Below, one piece after another: positions 10,765-23,700 of a DNA stretch of 64,000 nt. Every line of letters starts with the position of its first letter. Positions within the stretch are counted from its first letter, which is position 1. The position numbers and the translations under genes are program-made. The DNA is from Apis mellifera (lineage: Eukaryota; Arthropoda; Insecta; Hymenoptera; Apidae). Under the pieces are notes generated by a model. That model ran no database searches and was not told the DNA's origin. It saw only the letters and a program-made list of their open reading frames with translations. The DNA lies in assembly GCF_003254395.2 (NCBI RefSeq), contig NC_037640.1, positions 3,888,289-3,952,288 on the forward strand. The letters are read 5' to 3'.

Positions 10765-11700
10765 TAACTACGAAATAAAGCAATAAGCGAATGAAATCGT
10801 GGCGCACAATGGAGGACCCGTTTCTCCAACCCTTCCGCGCCGCCCCCACACGCCCCTTTCCTCCTCCTCCTCGTGCTCCTCCTCCCACCTCCCGTCCTTC
10901 TTCCCCTAGCTCTGTCCTCCACGGACCATAAAGCGAGGCGAAGCAACGGTTTGCGAAACTTTTATTATCGTTGCTTTTACGATCTGTCCTGGGTTAAGTC
11001 TCGAAACTCTGCAGAGTTTTCCTCGTCCCCCTCGTTTTATTCCCCGATCGTAAATGGACGATCGTTGACAAGCGGCTATCCAAAGATCGGAAACCGTTTA
11101 GTCGATCACGCGGAATTAATACGTATTAATTGGAGAGTAATCTTTCGTATTTCGAGCACGTTGATTGATAGAAATCGAAGAGTTATTATTATCAGTTATA
11201 TTAATTGTTAATGATAGAGAGAATACTCGTTGAGGAGTATATTGAAGGAAATTTATTATCAATTCGCGACAAACGTGACATTTTTTGGTCGAAGGGAAAC
11301 GTTTAGGAATTTCTCTCAGGAGCTTATTCGAGAAAGTCGCGCACCCCTTACAGCTCGCCACGCACTCTCTCACCCTCTCGCCCATTGTGTACAAGGGCGG
11401 TGGTCCCCGACGGGGGTAGAATCTGACCCCTCTTCTGTATTGTGTTACCGTGTCGCCACCTTTGGGGGCCGGGAAACATCGGGGGATAATGTTATATAGG
11501 GTTAACGTTTTATTGCCTGCCCACTCTATTTCCACTCACCCCGGACAGGGGAGGGGGGAGACAAACTCGAGGGGGCGAGAATTTGAAAAACAAACTATCC
11601 TCCTCCTCCTCCTCCTCTTAACAACCCCTTCTCTTCAAATCACTCGTCGAAATAATTTTTTTTAAATGAAATTTACGATTCTCGGATACGTTTCGCTTAT

Positions 11701-11815
11701 CCTCTGTTTAATTTAACGAAGAGGAGACGCGAGATTTTTTTTTAAATCGTGAAATTCTCGTTTTGCTTATTCATCGCCTCTGTTTAATTTAACGAAGAGG
11801 AGACGCGAGATTTTG
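11701..11815. repeat. Two-copy tandem repeat, 77-bp period
   Basis: A 38-bp block beginning cctctgtttaatttaacgaa and ending gacgcgagatttt occurs at 11701-11738 and again at 11778-11815, essentially identical. Similar cgtttcgcttat / gttttgcttat sequence precedes each copy. The short stem CCTCT/AGAGG lies inside each copy. Confidence 0.85.
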
Positions 11816-12129
11816 AAACACGTTATCGATACACGGTGTAATATAAAGAGAAGGGGGGGGATGTCGAGCTGTTTTGTTAATACAAAGTCTGTCGGCGGTT
11901 TTTAAAGGGATCCGGACGAATGAGGACGGGGAGGAGGGAGGTGTCGAGTGTCGGGTTTGTACAATGATCTGTCTTAGCGTGGAAACATTATAGGGAAAAA
12001 TGCAATCGGGAGTTACTGTCAGATCGAATTATGCGAGCCTAAGGTTTCGCGGGGTGCATAACGAGCGCGTTTCTCGAATTTCATCGGGCGCATTCCGCGT
12101 GGCCGGTGAATAGAGAGGGACTACACGGC

Positions 12130-12143
12130 GGGGGGGGGGGGGG
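12130..12143 (+). repeat. Run of 14 G
   Basis: An uninterrupted G run flanked by cggc and agggact lies in intron 1. It has G-quadruplex potential on the plus strand, with C-tract potential in the minus-strand transcript. Run length may be unreliable in assembly. Confidence 0.8.
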
Positions 12144-15124
12144 AGGGACTAGTAGTGGGACTGCACACCATGCATGATCGTTCCGAAGTAATTAGCTAGG
12201 ACACCGGAGAAGTTTTACGCAGTTTCCATCGACCGCACATATTTTTCTCCTCTCCGCCGATTGCGAACCGGTATCGGTATATTATTCTATATAACTATCG
12301 TTTCGAATGTCGTTAACTATGTGCTAATAAACTCTGATCGATCTTTTAACCTTTATGTTAGAATTACCTTGCTTTGGATCTGTACACACGAAAAAAAAAA
12401 AAGTAATAATAATTGCGTAACGTTACGTTTGCGCAATTTTCAATATCCCCTCCTCTTCGAAAATCTCTTCGAGGATCTCGAAAATTTGCATAAATACCTG
12501 AGTGGTGGAGTCATTGGTAAAAATTGAAAAGCGTTTGGCAATACCGTCGTAAAAACCTACTTCTCCTCCTAGGTATTAATCTCTATCGATCTGTTAACCT
12601 ATAAAAACGGGGGAGGGGATTACAATCCATGCCATTAACTGGATCAGCGATCTAGAAAGAAGGTTTTCCTTTTCCTGGAAAATTTCGAAGAGGAGAAAAG
12701 AAGAAGGAAGGATTGAACAAGATGGAGGATCGAAACTAGGGGAACAAAGCGATGAAGCTTATATTGCGACCATCAAGACTCGTCAGATTCTCGTCTCGTC
12801 GTTGTATCTCATCTCCTTTCTCCTACAGACGTGAAACAAGGAAAAGGAAAAATATATGAGTGAAGGGAAAAGGGATGGAAGCGACACGATCTCCTCTCGT
12901 CGGCGAAAAATTCGGTCGAAATTGTCGAGTTATTGGGGAATAATAATCGAAGGTCGATTTGCAGCCACGCCGAAACTCGGTCCTCGCCAAGGCCTTCCCC
13001 CGGTCACGCAAAAGTCGTGTTAGCAGCGACTCGCCAAGTGGCCTCCTCGAGCGCTCCGTCAACGTTCCCCCCCGGGAGGGGGAAGGGGGTACACGTGTCC
13101 ACCACTCGCGTGCACTTTTGCTCGGTGGTCACAGTTACGTGTAGGGCCGATATCCCGTGATTGTGTGGGCGCGCCAAGGCCCCTTCGTGACCGTGCTCGC
13201 GTGTTAATTGGTGGCGGCCTGCCTGCACTCGTGCCTGATACGTGGAAGGAAATTTGGCCAAACGGCGAGACGCCTGCGGCGATTAACCGAGGAATCGTCT
13301 CGAACAGGGGAGGAGGAGAACTGCTTCTTTCAAGATCTCGAGAATTTTCATCTCTAAAGGAATTGAGATGATTCGGAGAAGAATCTTTTTCCTTCTCTCT
13401 CTCTCTCTCATTATAGAAGTTTTGATTGCAGAAATGTTAGAGAATGGATTATCGAGTTAACGTCCAGTGTTTACAAAGCGGCCGATCTTAGATTAGAAGA
13501 GAGTATGATTAATTGTTCGATGCTCTTCTGATAGAATGAAACGGATCCTTGGAAATCGTGCAATTTTTTTTTTTTAAATAATTTAACACGTCTCGATGAT
13601 GAATAATCCGTTCACATGGGTGTCCTTGAAAGTGCAACCACCGTGACGACGCCTTTTGCTCCACGTTACATCTGCTCTAAGGAGGAAGAAACTAAAGCTA
13701 GCTCCTTATTCAAATTTCAACTCGTCGATCACAATCTCTCTTACAGAGGTGTTATAAATTGGGAATTGAAGATTGTTTTGTTACTATTGGAAAAATAAGA
13801 AACACAAAATAGTTGGAGATTCGTCGAGATTTTAAAATTTTAGAAGAGTTGTTAAACAATTGGGAAAGATTGGGGAAGTAGAAAAGGAAAATATATATGC
13901 GTGTATGTGCAAGAAATTGAATTGTTTCCCGATCGTCGATGGATATCGGATTCCTTCCATTTATTGTTCTTATGGATGATTTACTTTGGCTACTCGAGTA
14001 TCGAGTCTAGACGATCGGTTTACTTTCAGTCGTACAATTTCTCAAATGCAATAAACAAACGTTGGCTGTTTAATGGTAGCGGCAAAGCGAGGTCACCACT
14101 GTCAACGCTGGTGGACGAGGTGGTTAAGAGGATTTCCGATCCCGAATCTTGTTAAGAGAACGTTGAAAACGAAGCGTGCGAATCCCAACGACAGCGGTGT
14201 AGCCAGCCGGCTGTCGTGCGACAGCTATGGAATGTTTAGGAAATCCTAACCTGATAATTCGTACTTTATTTACCGGCCAAGTATCGCGTATAATGATATT
14301 AGTCGTGGATAAAAAAAAAGGGAAAAAATCCAAGCATTGGAAAAATGCTCGATCGAATCGAATCGAAAATATTCGATATTTTCGAATTTCTAGATTTGAA
14401 GTATCATCGATAATTGATAACGATTGAGCGAGGAGAGAAATATTATGAGTGATTAAAAAGTTTAGAAGAAAAAGAGAGAGTTATCCTTTCTCGAAAATTT
14501 AAACTCCATCTTGAGGATCTTGGAAGGATCGTTTGCACTCTCTTTTAATTTTTCGACCACGAAAAGTTTCGCTTGGCTTGCTCTCTTGCGAAACGCCTTT
14601 CCCCCCTTCGAAAATTTCAACCTCGTCCCCGATTTCACCCTTTTCGACGTTTCTATAAAGACGCGGGCCCTCGATTATTCGGTGCACGGGATTAATGCTT
14701 GGATAGAGAGGTGACAGCCGGTTCTCTCGTTTGTCCTCGTACGGGGCGCGAAAAAAAAAAGAAAAGGAAAGGAAATGAAGGAAGAAGGGAAGAAAGGACG
14801 AGGAGAGATAGAGAGAGGGGGAAGGCTTTCGACTCTGGTGGAATTATTTCCTAATCCGAGCCGAGATCTAAACGGTTGCCAATCATTTCCGGTTCTCGGA
14901 TTAGTCGCGCGCGAAAAGTTGCCTTCTAAGGGCGTGAAACTGGCCCCCGTTGGCCCCTTCCGCCCAACAATGAGAATCTTGGGCACGAATGCTGGCTTCG
15001 TAAGCGGATTACAAACGATTTGTACACGCGCCTCGAAAAACGCTCCTCTCTCTTTCTCCATTCGGCTCACTTTTCTCGCCATGTATAACAATATTTCGAG
15101 GGAGAGGAGTTGGGATATCGTCGA

Positions 15125-15795
15125 TATTATCTTTTCACTCGTTTTCAAGAAATTTTCAAAGTCGTTTCGAGAAAGAGAAGAAAGAGAAAGTGTCATAGAA
15201 CGGAGAATCGGAATCAAGGAGCCTCCCATCCTCATTGTATCGTTGAAAATTTAGGAAAACTCGCGATGTTCGATTGATTTTCGTCGAAGATTATCTTTCG
15301 ATTCGTTTTAAAGAAATTTCCAAAGTCGTTTCGAAAAAGAAAAAGAGAAAGTGTCGTTGGTCAGCCTACCCTCATTGTATTATTGAAAATTTAATTAGAA
15401 CGGGAAGGAAAACTTGTGATATTCGATTGATTTTCGTCGAAGAAGAAAAGAGAGGAGCCACGATTACCTTTCGACTCGTTTTTAAAAAAATCCAAAGTCG
15501 TTTTAAAAAAGAGAAGAAAGAGAAAGTGTCATCAAGTCATCCTTATCGTATCGTTGAAAATTTAATTAGAACGGGAAAGAAAACTCTGGATGTTCGATTG
15601 ATTTTCATCGAAAAAGAAAAGGAAAAAGAGAAGAGCGACGATTTACCTTTCGACTCGTTTTTAAAAAAATCCAAAGTCGTTTCAAAAAAGAGAAGAAAGA
15701 GAAAGTGTCATCAAGTCATTCTTATCGTATCGTTGAAAATTTAAATAGAACGGGAAGGAAAACTCAGGACGTTCGATTGATTTTCGTCGAAGAGA
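15125..15795. repeat. Four-copy tandem array in intron 1
   Basis: The repeated module contains ttcgattgattttcgtcgaa, a GAA-rich tract, ctttcgactcgttttt, tccaaagtcgttt, aagaaagagaaagtgtc and atcgttgaaaattta. The ttcgattgatttt anchor occurs at 15269, 15422, 15593 and 15772, giving periods of 153, 171 and 179 bp. Because the first two periods are multiples of three, one frame stays open for about 156 codons (15274-15744) and yields a periodic Lys-rich peptide. I regard that frame as a by-product of the repeat. Confidence 0.88.
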
Positions 15796-17353
15796 AAAAG
15801 GAAAAAAATAAGGCTACGATTGAGATGGTAGGAAAATTGGTGTCGGGCAAAGTGGCGTCGCGCAAGCGTGTCCGACGGCAATTAAGCGACGACGGCTCTT
15901 ACTCCTCTCGGTTAATTGGCTTTCATTAATTCTTTATTGGATTGAACGAGCAAGGTGGACAACGCCGCGTGTTACCTATAATTACTCCTGCTAGATTAGA
16001 TTGCGCGCGCGCAAAACAGCTGTACGAGATAACGTCAACCCGTCGACGTCGACGAATACCCCCTCCCCTCTTCTCTTTTTTCTTTCGCTCCCCCTCCCCG
16101 TTCTTCCTTCTTCAAACGCCCGTTATCCTATTTTTAATAATCGTCGCGTAATTCTTTTTCGAAGAGAGAGAACTATTTCGATAATTATTATTGTTTCTTT
16201 CCTTAAAAAAAAAGGGAAGGGGAATTCTTGGCGAGGGAAAGGGTTGATGAATGATGGATCGCGTTCGCTGCTGTAATTGCAAATTATTCTTTCTAATAAT
16301 TGGCCTTCCTTAATTCCTCGGCCTCAAGTTAACCGCGACTGATAACAGTTTATTCGATCGAAAGAAAAGAATCGATTCCTTTTCTTCCGCATTCTTCCTC
16401 GAAGATAATCGGAAGAAAAAACTGTAAGTATAGATTCTTTCCTTCTTTGAAATACGTTGATGCACGAAAATTTCAAGTTAATAAAAAATAAACGTATTAT
16501 CGTTCACTATCGAGACTGCGATGCGATTTGTTTGAAACGGATGCGTGGAATCTAAGATATTTTCGATGCATCACGAATTTTATATTATCTTATCGATCAC
16601 GGAAAGATTCATCGTGATTAAATTTTAAAAGAATTTAAAAGAAAGGAAGGGGGGATTGGCACGACGCGACGAATCGTTAAAACACGAGCAAATCCTGAAA
16701 CGATTTAATAAATTGCCCCGGTTGCCGTGACCTCTTGCTTCGTACGTGATTTACAGGCTCTCGAGATCGATATCGAGGGAAGAAACTCGCGAGTAGGATA
16801 ATTGTTCGAAGCGGGATAAAACGTTGTTTCCGTTTTTTCTTTCCTTCTTTCTTTCTTTTTTTCCTTGCGCGCGGAGGAAAACGCCGGCCAATTCTCCGGT
16901 TCTCACAGCCAAGAAGCAGTATTAGTGCCTCTAATCACGTAGCGGCCGTAGTCATGCGCGTAATTGTTCTTAATGTCTTTTTTCCTCCTTTTCGTTGTTG
17001 TTTTTCTCCTTTTTTTTCTTTTTTTTTACGAATAAAAATAAGCCGATTACGAAAAGTATAAGCGAGTACGAGGTTTTAGCCTCGAGCAAGGGAAACGAGC
17101 CTCGTGGAACGGCAAGAGGGAGGAGAGGGGGGGATGCGTGTTTACACGATGGTTGAAAATTGACGTTGGAAATCGTCTCGAGATTAACTGGATTAATGCT
17201 GCTCCTTCCCTTCTCTCTCTTTCCGTGGCAATCAAAAAACGAGTATCTGTCTCTCTTCCTTTTTCCTTGTAATTGTCAACGAATCGATCGAGGTGTAAAA
17301 TAATATTCCTCTTCTGGACAAGTAAAAAGAATGATTTCGAATAATAAAAAGCA

Positions 17354-17374
17354 AGAATAATAATAATAATAATA
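17354..17374. repeat. (AAT)n microsatellite
   Basis: An uninterrupted aataat run lies in intron 1 about 1 kb from exon 1. An A-rich run follows at 17633-17651. Confidence 0.85.
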
Positions 17375-18358
17375 CTTGTTTCGAGCCAATAGAGAATACG
17401 TGAGACGGGTTAGCGAGAAGGATCTCGAGTTAGGATTTCTTTTTTTAAAGCGAATTAAATGAAAAGAGGAAAGAAAGGAACTCTATGAGCGGACGGAAGT
17501 GTCGAAATGGTGGTTGGTAATGATCGTTCGGGATATTCCATTAAAATGCCGAAAAAAAAAAAGTCCCGCGGCCTCTAATTAAAGGGGGGACCGAGGAAAG
17601 GAAAAATCATATCGGGATCGTTAAAGAAGAGAGAAAAAAAAAAAAAAAAAGGAAGAAAGAAAGAAAAAGCGCCGCGTTCCGTGAAATTTCGAAAGGCAGA
17701 TCGATCACGATGTTACATATTATTACGGCCGGCCGTCCTCAAGGGTCAATAGCCGTGAAGCATCGGCCAATTAAAGGAGAGGGCCGAGGTAAACTCGCGA
17801 TAGATAGATGGTCCAGAAATGAGGAATGGGAGGATTTCTTTTTAAAGAAAAAAAATTGCTCGTAATTCTCTTGCGATACGAGCGATTATTAATCTCGATG
17901 CTCGAGTAAAAATTTAAAGAGAAATGGCACTTTGAATAAAGTAGAAGAGAGAAAAACAACTGTGAATTCACTCGACGGCCCCCCAAGAGGAGGGAGGACG
18001 CGTACAGCCAAGAGTTGAACAAATGAGGGTAACATAATTAAAGCGTTGGAGAGCCGAAGACCAATTTCGGACCATTAAAATCCCTAAACGATGTCGGTTC
18101 GATGTGAAGAAGAAAGACCCTTGTATCTCCCGGGAAATATCCACGTTTCTTTATCGTTTCTCTCTAACATCCGCCCCCATAAATGTCCTTGACACCTTCG
18201 TGAAAGTGGACGCGAGCGTGCGTGCGTGCGTGGAGTGGCGAAATTAATTTCGATTCCCCTCCCTTTTCCCCCTCCTAGATCCTCGTACCTTGAAGCGGCA
18301 GTGATCGATTAAACGGTGGAGGATTGGTCGGAGAAAAGGGAAATTTCGGGAGGATGCC

Positions 18359-18364
18359 GCTTAC
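18359..18364 (-). promoter_or_regulatory. Splice donor of exon 1
   Basis: On the minus strand the exon ends ...CCAATG|GTAAGC, a near-consensus 5' splice site. It leaves one base of a Gly codon, which the first two bases of exon 2 complete. Confidence 0.93.
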
Positions 18365-18833
18365 CATTGGAAGTAACGGAAGCGCCATCGTGGTGGCTGG
18401 CGTCGCTGTCCTCGTCGAGGTTGCTGTTGCTCAACGACGTCCTCGACTGGTGCCTGACGCTCAGGTCCCTGGGCGTGGACGGGGGGCTGGCGGGTGGCTC
18501 CTGGGTCTGGAGGGCGGCCTGGTGGTGCATCTTGCTGGACGCGCCGCCGAGGATGTCGGTGATCATGAACCTAGACCTCTGGGGCATGGTGGTCGAGGAC
18601 GCGTCCCCGCGCTCCAACCCGTTGTTGTTGGGGCCCCCGTGATTGTTGCCCCTCGCGTCGACGAGCCCGTTCGACAGGCGTTCCACGCTCACTCCGTTCC
18701 TCTCCACGATGTTCTCCAGCCTGTGGGCCTCGAGGCCGGACATCCTGGTCAGGTTGAGGCCACCGTTGCCGTTGGCCACCGTGACGCCGCTACGTGCCGC
18801 CACGTGGTGGTTGTGGTGGTGATGGACGGTCAT
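18365..18833 (-). CDS. B-H1: BarH-class homeobox gene, exon 1 (N-terminal region with FIL/eh1 motif)
   Basis: This exon gives the N-terminal 156 residues plus one base of codon 157. The start chosen is the first in-frame ATG; the upstream in-frame stop TAA is at 18984-18986 and no other Met lies between. The N-terminus is His-rich (MTVHHHHNHH). Asn/Gly-rich sequence lies around residues 60-75. RSRFMITDIL at residues 86-95 fits the eh1-like FIL motif FxIxxIL, which recruits Groucho-type corepressors in the Bar family. A Pro/Ser segment follows (about 112-121), then an acidic LDEDSD patch (139-144). The exon ends AATG|GTAAGC, a strong donor whose phase matches exon 2 exactly and restores a Gly codon. 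The exon is markedly GC-rich compared with its surroundings. Translation could begin farther 5' if an upstream exon joins at the possible acceptor near 18913. Confidence 0.92.
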
Positions 18834-18983
18834 CACGGTACACGTAGGTGGTTCCTTCGGGCTACGGCCACCCGCGGGTGCCTCTGTCGCCACCCCAGGA
18901 CTCGCCCGATACCTGGGAGACAGAATCTTGCCGACGGTGACGGGGCGTAGTCCAGGCAGAGTCCAACACCTCGAATCTTCTTC
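18834..18983 (-). other. Open reading frame upstream of the proposed ATG: 5' UTR or extra coding sequence
   Basis: The exon 1 frame stays open for 50 codons upstream of the ATG, back to a stop at 18984-18986, but contains no ATG. It may be 5' UTR. Alternatively part of it may be coding and joined to an upstream exon through a pyrimidine-rich acceptor (tctgtctcccag) whose AG ends at 18913. The sequence alone does not decide this. A 5' RACE read or an RNA-seq junction ending at 18912 would. Confidence 0.4.
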
Positions 18984-19266
18984 TTATTATTATTCTCTCT
19001 TCGTTCTCTTCTTGTTCTTCTTCACTTCACTTTATCTTTACTTCCTCCTTCAAACACCTTTCTTCCCGTTTCCTCCTGTTCGCCCCCCTTTACCCCTGAC
19101 ATTCTATCTCCTCGCTCAGCTATCCGATATATCCGCTCCTCCACGAATATTTGTATGTTTTATTACACTCTTCTGTAACGAAACTCGCGAAAAAACGCGG
19201 ATATTTCGAGATGACGCGACGATTTCGAAGGAAAATGCGACCGACGCACCTTGCGCTCGTTCCACC

Positions 19267-19316
19267 TTCTTCTTCTTCTTCTTTTTCTTCTTCTTGGTCG
19301 TCGTCGTCGTCGTCGA
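19267..19316. repeat. Compound (TTC)n-(GTC)n triplet repeat
   Basis: Several ttc units run directly into several gtc units. The repeat lies about 430 bp upstream of the BarH exon 1 ATG on the plus-strand coordinate. Confidence 0.8.
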
Positions 19317-20359
19317 CGTTCTCTCGTAGCGGGCAATTAAGGGGCGCTCCGCTCGCCTCCTTGGTTAATTGCTAATTGGCCACTTAACATAATTGCCGCG
19401 CGTAACAGCCAGTTCGTCGGCCATTTCCGCTCTGCTTTTTCCCCTCCCTCGCCCCTCTCGCACCCCTCCCCCTCCTCGTTTAATTATCAATTATTATTAT
19501 TATTATTATTCCTTTCACGACGCGGTGGAGGAAACCTTCCCTCTTCCTCCCCTTTCTTTTCCTCCCGTTGCTTTTTCACGCGACACCGCGTGGCGTGACG
19601 ATGACGACGATGACGACGATGACGAGTATAATGATCCGTACACGTACACGCGTACATACGAGACGAACGAGGGAAAACACCCTCGAGAGGGAGGGAGGAG
19701 TGACAGCGCCGACTCGGTTCTCCTCCTCCTCCTCCTCCGCGGAGAGGTGTCTAATCGGCCGCCAGCCCGGTTCCACAGATATCCCCTTAATGGAACCGGT
19801 GGCCGAAGACGACGCGATTCCACGGGATCTTGGACGAGGCACACTCGATCATCCGACCGGTTAATCACTGGTGTCGCACCGCGATTAATGGACGGACGGA
19901 GCACAGACCGAACGAACCGGTTATATATATATTCCCTCTTCTTTTATCTGCTCTTCTCTTCTCACCGAAACTCTCCAAAAATGTTCCTTTCTTCGAAGCG
20001 AGGAAACTTGTGCTCGTTCGATTTCTCTCGTTCACCTCCGTGCAACGATACGAACTTGCGTCCAACAGGAGAATGACATCCTTCTTTCCTTTCTTCCTTT
20101 CTTCCTTCCTTCGAAGAATCGATTTCAATTAAGCCTCCGATTTCTCTCTCTCTCTCCCTTCCTTCCTCCCTCTCCTTCTCTCTCTTCTATCGGAAGAAGA
20201 AACTGAGGCGCGCGCGCGCGCGTGGAATCGGAACTCGCGGCGATGAATGATCGTGGGACGCGCGAGTGATATAGATTTCGACGGACGAGGATCGATGGAG
20301 AATCGTCTCGAGAATCGTTGTCTCGTGTTGTTGAGAAGATCGGTCGGTTCGAGGCCGAG

Positions 20360-20700
20360 GCGTGCGTGCGTTGTGGCATCGGGTTGCCTCGACTGATCTG
20401 CTCGCACTGAACGGGACGCCGACCGCCTCCGTTGCTCGTCCCTGGGCGGCCATATCGCCACCCGGCCACGCCCCCCGCTCCCCCACCCCTTACGGCTCGC
20501 GGCCAATCGGGGGGAGCGGCGCTAACGAGGCGGCCAATCGGCGTTACGGGGACCTCGGCGCCTCCGCTACGTGGCGCGGCTACGCCCAACTAATTTGAAA
20601 TGTGTTTCAGCGGTAATTCGATATAAAATTGTAGTTAATATCTTTCATTATAGCGCGGCTCGGGTGGGAGGGAGGAGTCGAGAGCCGAGTCCCCGCGCTT
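20360..20700 (-). promoter_or_regulatory. CpG-rich block, candidate BarH promoter region
   Basis: This is the most GC-rich, CpG-dense stretch upstream of exon 1. It contains two ccaat boxes, at 20503-20507 and 20534-20538, each in a cggccaatcgg context (reading ATTGG on the gene's strand). It also has a KLF/Sp-like ccacgccccc at 20465-20475 and a GCCAT core near 20449. A CT/GA tract lies on the side nearer the gene at 20137-20190. The position 1.6-1.9 kb upstream of exon 1 fits a promoter with a long 5' leader or a short first intron. No TATA box or defined start could be assigned. Confidence 0.3.
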
Positions 20701-23700
20701 GGAGCACAAGCGCTTGGGAGGAGGAGGGAGGAGGGGGGTCGAGAACCGACCGAATCGGGGGAGGGGAAGAAGGGGTTCTTCGAAAGGAGGAGAGAGAGAG
20801 AGATTGTGATACGAGGCGCGCTTCCAGAGCTTCCACCGGATCTCTCTCGAGCGAGGAGGAGACGCAACCACCTGGAAGGGGGTTGAAGAGGCATCGAGGA
20901 CGAAGGGTGGTGGTGGCTGCTTCCACTTCAAGGACCAAGGATGATATTCTGCTACCTCCGTTCGATCCCCCAAGTTGGACGATTTTAAGGTTCTCGAATA
21001 CTTTTTCGATCGAAATCGTGTTACGAAACGATTATTGTCGAATAATTCGATGCGTGGTGCAAAGATTGTAGTAACTTTTTCTTCGATTCTTGGACAATTT
21101 GTTCGAACTGCGTGGAATTTTAATCGCGTACGAGTTTTGAAAAGAGATATCGAAACGAGATAAAAATAATGAAAAATTGTCGTCTTCGATTAGATGGGAA
21201 AAAAAGGAAAGGAAAACGCAACTTTCCCAACACCACCAAAAATTTCACCACCGGCGGATCAGTGAATCGGATCTAACGACCATCTGGTTCGAAGGTGTTT
21301 CAAAGCCTCCTCTCTCTCTCTCTCTCCTTCTCCCTCTCGCCTCGGTGTCTGCCAACTATGCCCGCTCCAATTTACGTACTGTGTACGTATATATGTGTGT
21401 ATGTGTGGATGCTCTTTCTGGAATCTATTGGAGCGTTTCGAACGTGAAAATACGGTTCACGCTCGGAAACAATGAGCGCAAGCTCGCCGAGGAATAATTA
21501 TAACAGCGCTCGCCTCGTCGACGAACCAACGAAATCGGATTAGACACACAGCGGCGAATCGAAATGGAAGAATTATAGAAATTAGGGTGGCATCATTTAA
21601 TTAGGGGCGGTGGAAGCCGATAGGCGGATGCGTATTTACGAGACCCCCATATGGCGTGCTGTGACAACGCGATTACGTCCTACACCCTGTGTTTGAAAGT
21701 AGGATAGAATTTAATATATATATATATATAAAAAATCGATCGAATTAATCGATGCATCGTATACGCGTTTAGATGAAGCTGATAGTATCTTGTAAGGATT
21801 CTTTCGTATCTGTCCACGCTCGATTATTTATTTATTTATTTATTTTTTTAAACAATCGATCTTCTTTTCTCCAAAAAACACATCCAAAATTCGATGAAAT
21901 ACGACGAGCGAGAATCTCTCTCCTTCCATTTCTTTCCATCGCGAATATTACGTGGAATAATTATGAAAATAATCGCAGTTGAATAGTCGAAGGGAGAGTG
22001 AAATTGCGAGCATCAAACGAAACTCGTGCCCCCTCCCTCTCCTTTATCGAACAAATTACGAGGCCGAATCGGGGTAGCTAAGAAATGCTCCCGTCGTTAA
22101 GTGCTCGGCAATTCGCGCTAACTACGCTGCGTGACGTGTTACCATTAAGCGACGATTATTACACGCCGTAGGAAAGAATAACGAAACGTTATATCAACGT
22201 CCTCCCTCCCTCCCTCCTCCCTCTCCACATTTGTACGAAACGAAAAGGGAAAAAAAAGAAAAGAGAGGCGAACGACGTTGGCTCGACGGTGGAAAAGGGG
22301 AAAAAAGAAGGAAAAAAACAGGTTAACGGAGCCTGTAATGAGATCATCAAACCGTGACACGATTTAAACCACGGCCACCGCGGCAAGAAAGGCGAACGCT
22401 TAGCTTTTCCTCCCTTCGGTTTGCACCTACTCCTGCCTCTGCCCTTTTGCGGATGTGCAACACCCCCCTTCCTCCTCCTCCTGTCGCCTCATTAAAGGAA
22501 CATGAGAATTAGTCACGAGGGAGGAATGAAAGAGAGGCTTCGTTGAACGGAAGGCCGAACAATGAGCACGATTCCGTGATTTTTCCACGAAACGAGGGAA
22601 GAAAAAGTTACGTTCTTAAGGTGAGTTGTTTCTTAATCGATGATAAAAGTTTCGATTATTCGAGAATTATTCTTTTTTAGAGAGAGATTCGTTTCGATTG
22701 TATTTTTAAATATAAAAATATTAGATTGAGGATTGGTTGGAAGAATCGATCGCGTTTTACGAGGGGGGAGGGACAAGTACGCGTTTCGTGACGCGAACGT
22801 GGCTGGTTTCGAGGATTTTTATCCGATCGTAAAGCAGCTTTCACGACCGATTTGTGAACTTATTTCGTTAAACGTTCTCCTTTTCGTTCCCCTCGAAAGA
22901 AACCACCCCTTTCGAAACGAGTCTGAAATCGGGTTAACAGGTTTAGAGTTTTCTCTTTTCTCTCTAGAAGTTGAAAAGGTGAATTTTTCCTTTCTTTCGA
23001 GATTGTTACTTTTCTTTTTTTCAATAAGAAATCCTTTCCGAGGTGTAAGATTAAGCCGAGGGTTAATTGCAAGTTGATGAAAACAGTTTTAACGCTTTTA
23101 ACTTTTCACTTGGTCTTCTTCACACCACGAGCGGCGAGACTCTCATGTATATTTAATAAACCGACACGTGGGTACACTTGTCTAACCTGTTAACGCGATA
23201 CATGGTGTATCCATGTTAATTCGCTCTCGAGGCTTTAAAAAATTCAACAACCTAACCGCGCTTCTTCACGCCCGGCTGCGCCCTCTTCTCCTTATTCGAT
23301 CCTGTCTCGTCGAACGGCAGAAATTAAACTGTTCTTCAAATTACTCTAAAGTCGGTATCCAGAGAAAAGTAACGATAATCTCAACGATCGTATCGAGAAG
23401 AGGCAAGAAAGATTTTATCGCATCGAGGAGAAATAATCTCGTAATTGCTCGATTAATCGACAGAGCAATCTCAGCTCAATTTCGAAGAATCAAAAAAAAG
23501 GAAAGATCGTTCGATCAATCGAGAGACATCGATCTCGACAATCTTGGATTGTTAATTCCAAAGATCGAGAGGAGCGTTTGTTTTATTTGCATCGGTGGAG
23601 AATCGACGAGGAGAGGCGATCCCGCGCGGCGGTCGGGCGATAAACGGGCCGAAATTAACGATCCTTTAAAACGGTCGTAAAATTCGGGCGGAGATAAGGA

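Larger units (their letters stand above)
6103..18364 (-). other. Intron 1 of the BarH gene (12,262 bp)
   Basis: The interval is bounded by the matched donor at 18364 and acceptor at 6103. It has no other exon I can recognise. Besides the tandem arrays, dyads and regulatory cluster listed separately, it contains CT/GA-rich tracts (for example 8470-8660 and 8935-9120), poly-T and poly-A runs, a (TA)n tract near 10000-10013, two GC-rich patches (7480-7745 and 8240-8400) and a CpG-rich patch near 12960-13240. Long open frames in it are low-complexity and are not considered coding. Confidence 0.85.

Noticed and set aside
15274..15744. 156-codon Lys-rich repetitive frame
   Set aside because: It stays open only because the tandem-repeat periods are multiples of three in two intervals. 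The frame is lost in the last copy, and there is no start or splice context.
18324..18950. 208-codon plus-strand frame opposite BarH exon 1
   Set aside because: It is the antisense shadow of a GC-rich coding exon. The minus strand carries the FIL motif and a matched splice donor.
19393..20076. 227-codon plus-strand frame
   Set aside because: It spans (ATT)n, GACGAT and CTC repeats that give Tyr, Asp and Leu runs. No recognisable protein.
20600..20660. TATA-like gatataaaattg near the CpG-rich block
   Set aside because: It is oriented toward the plus strand, while the gene runs on the minus strand. No start signal follows at the right distance.
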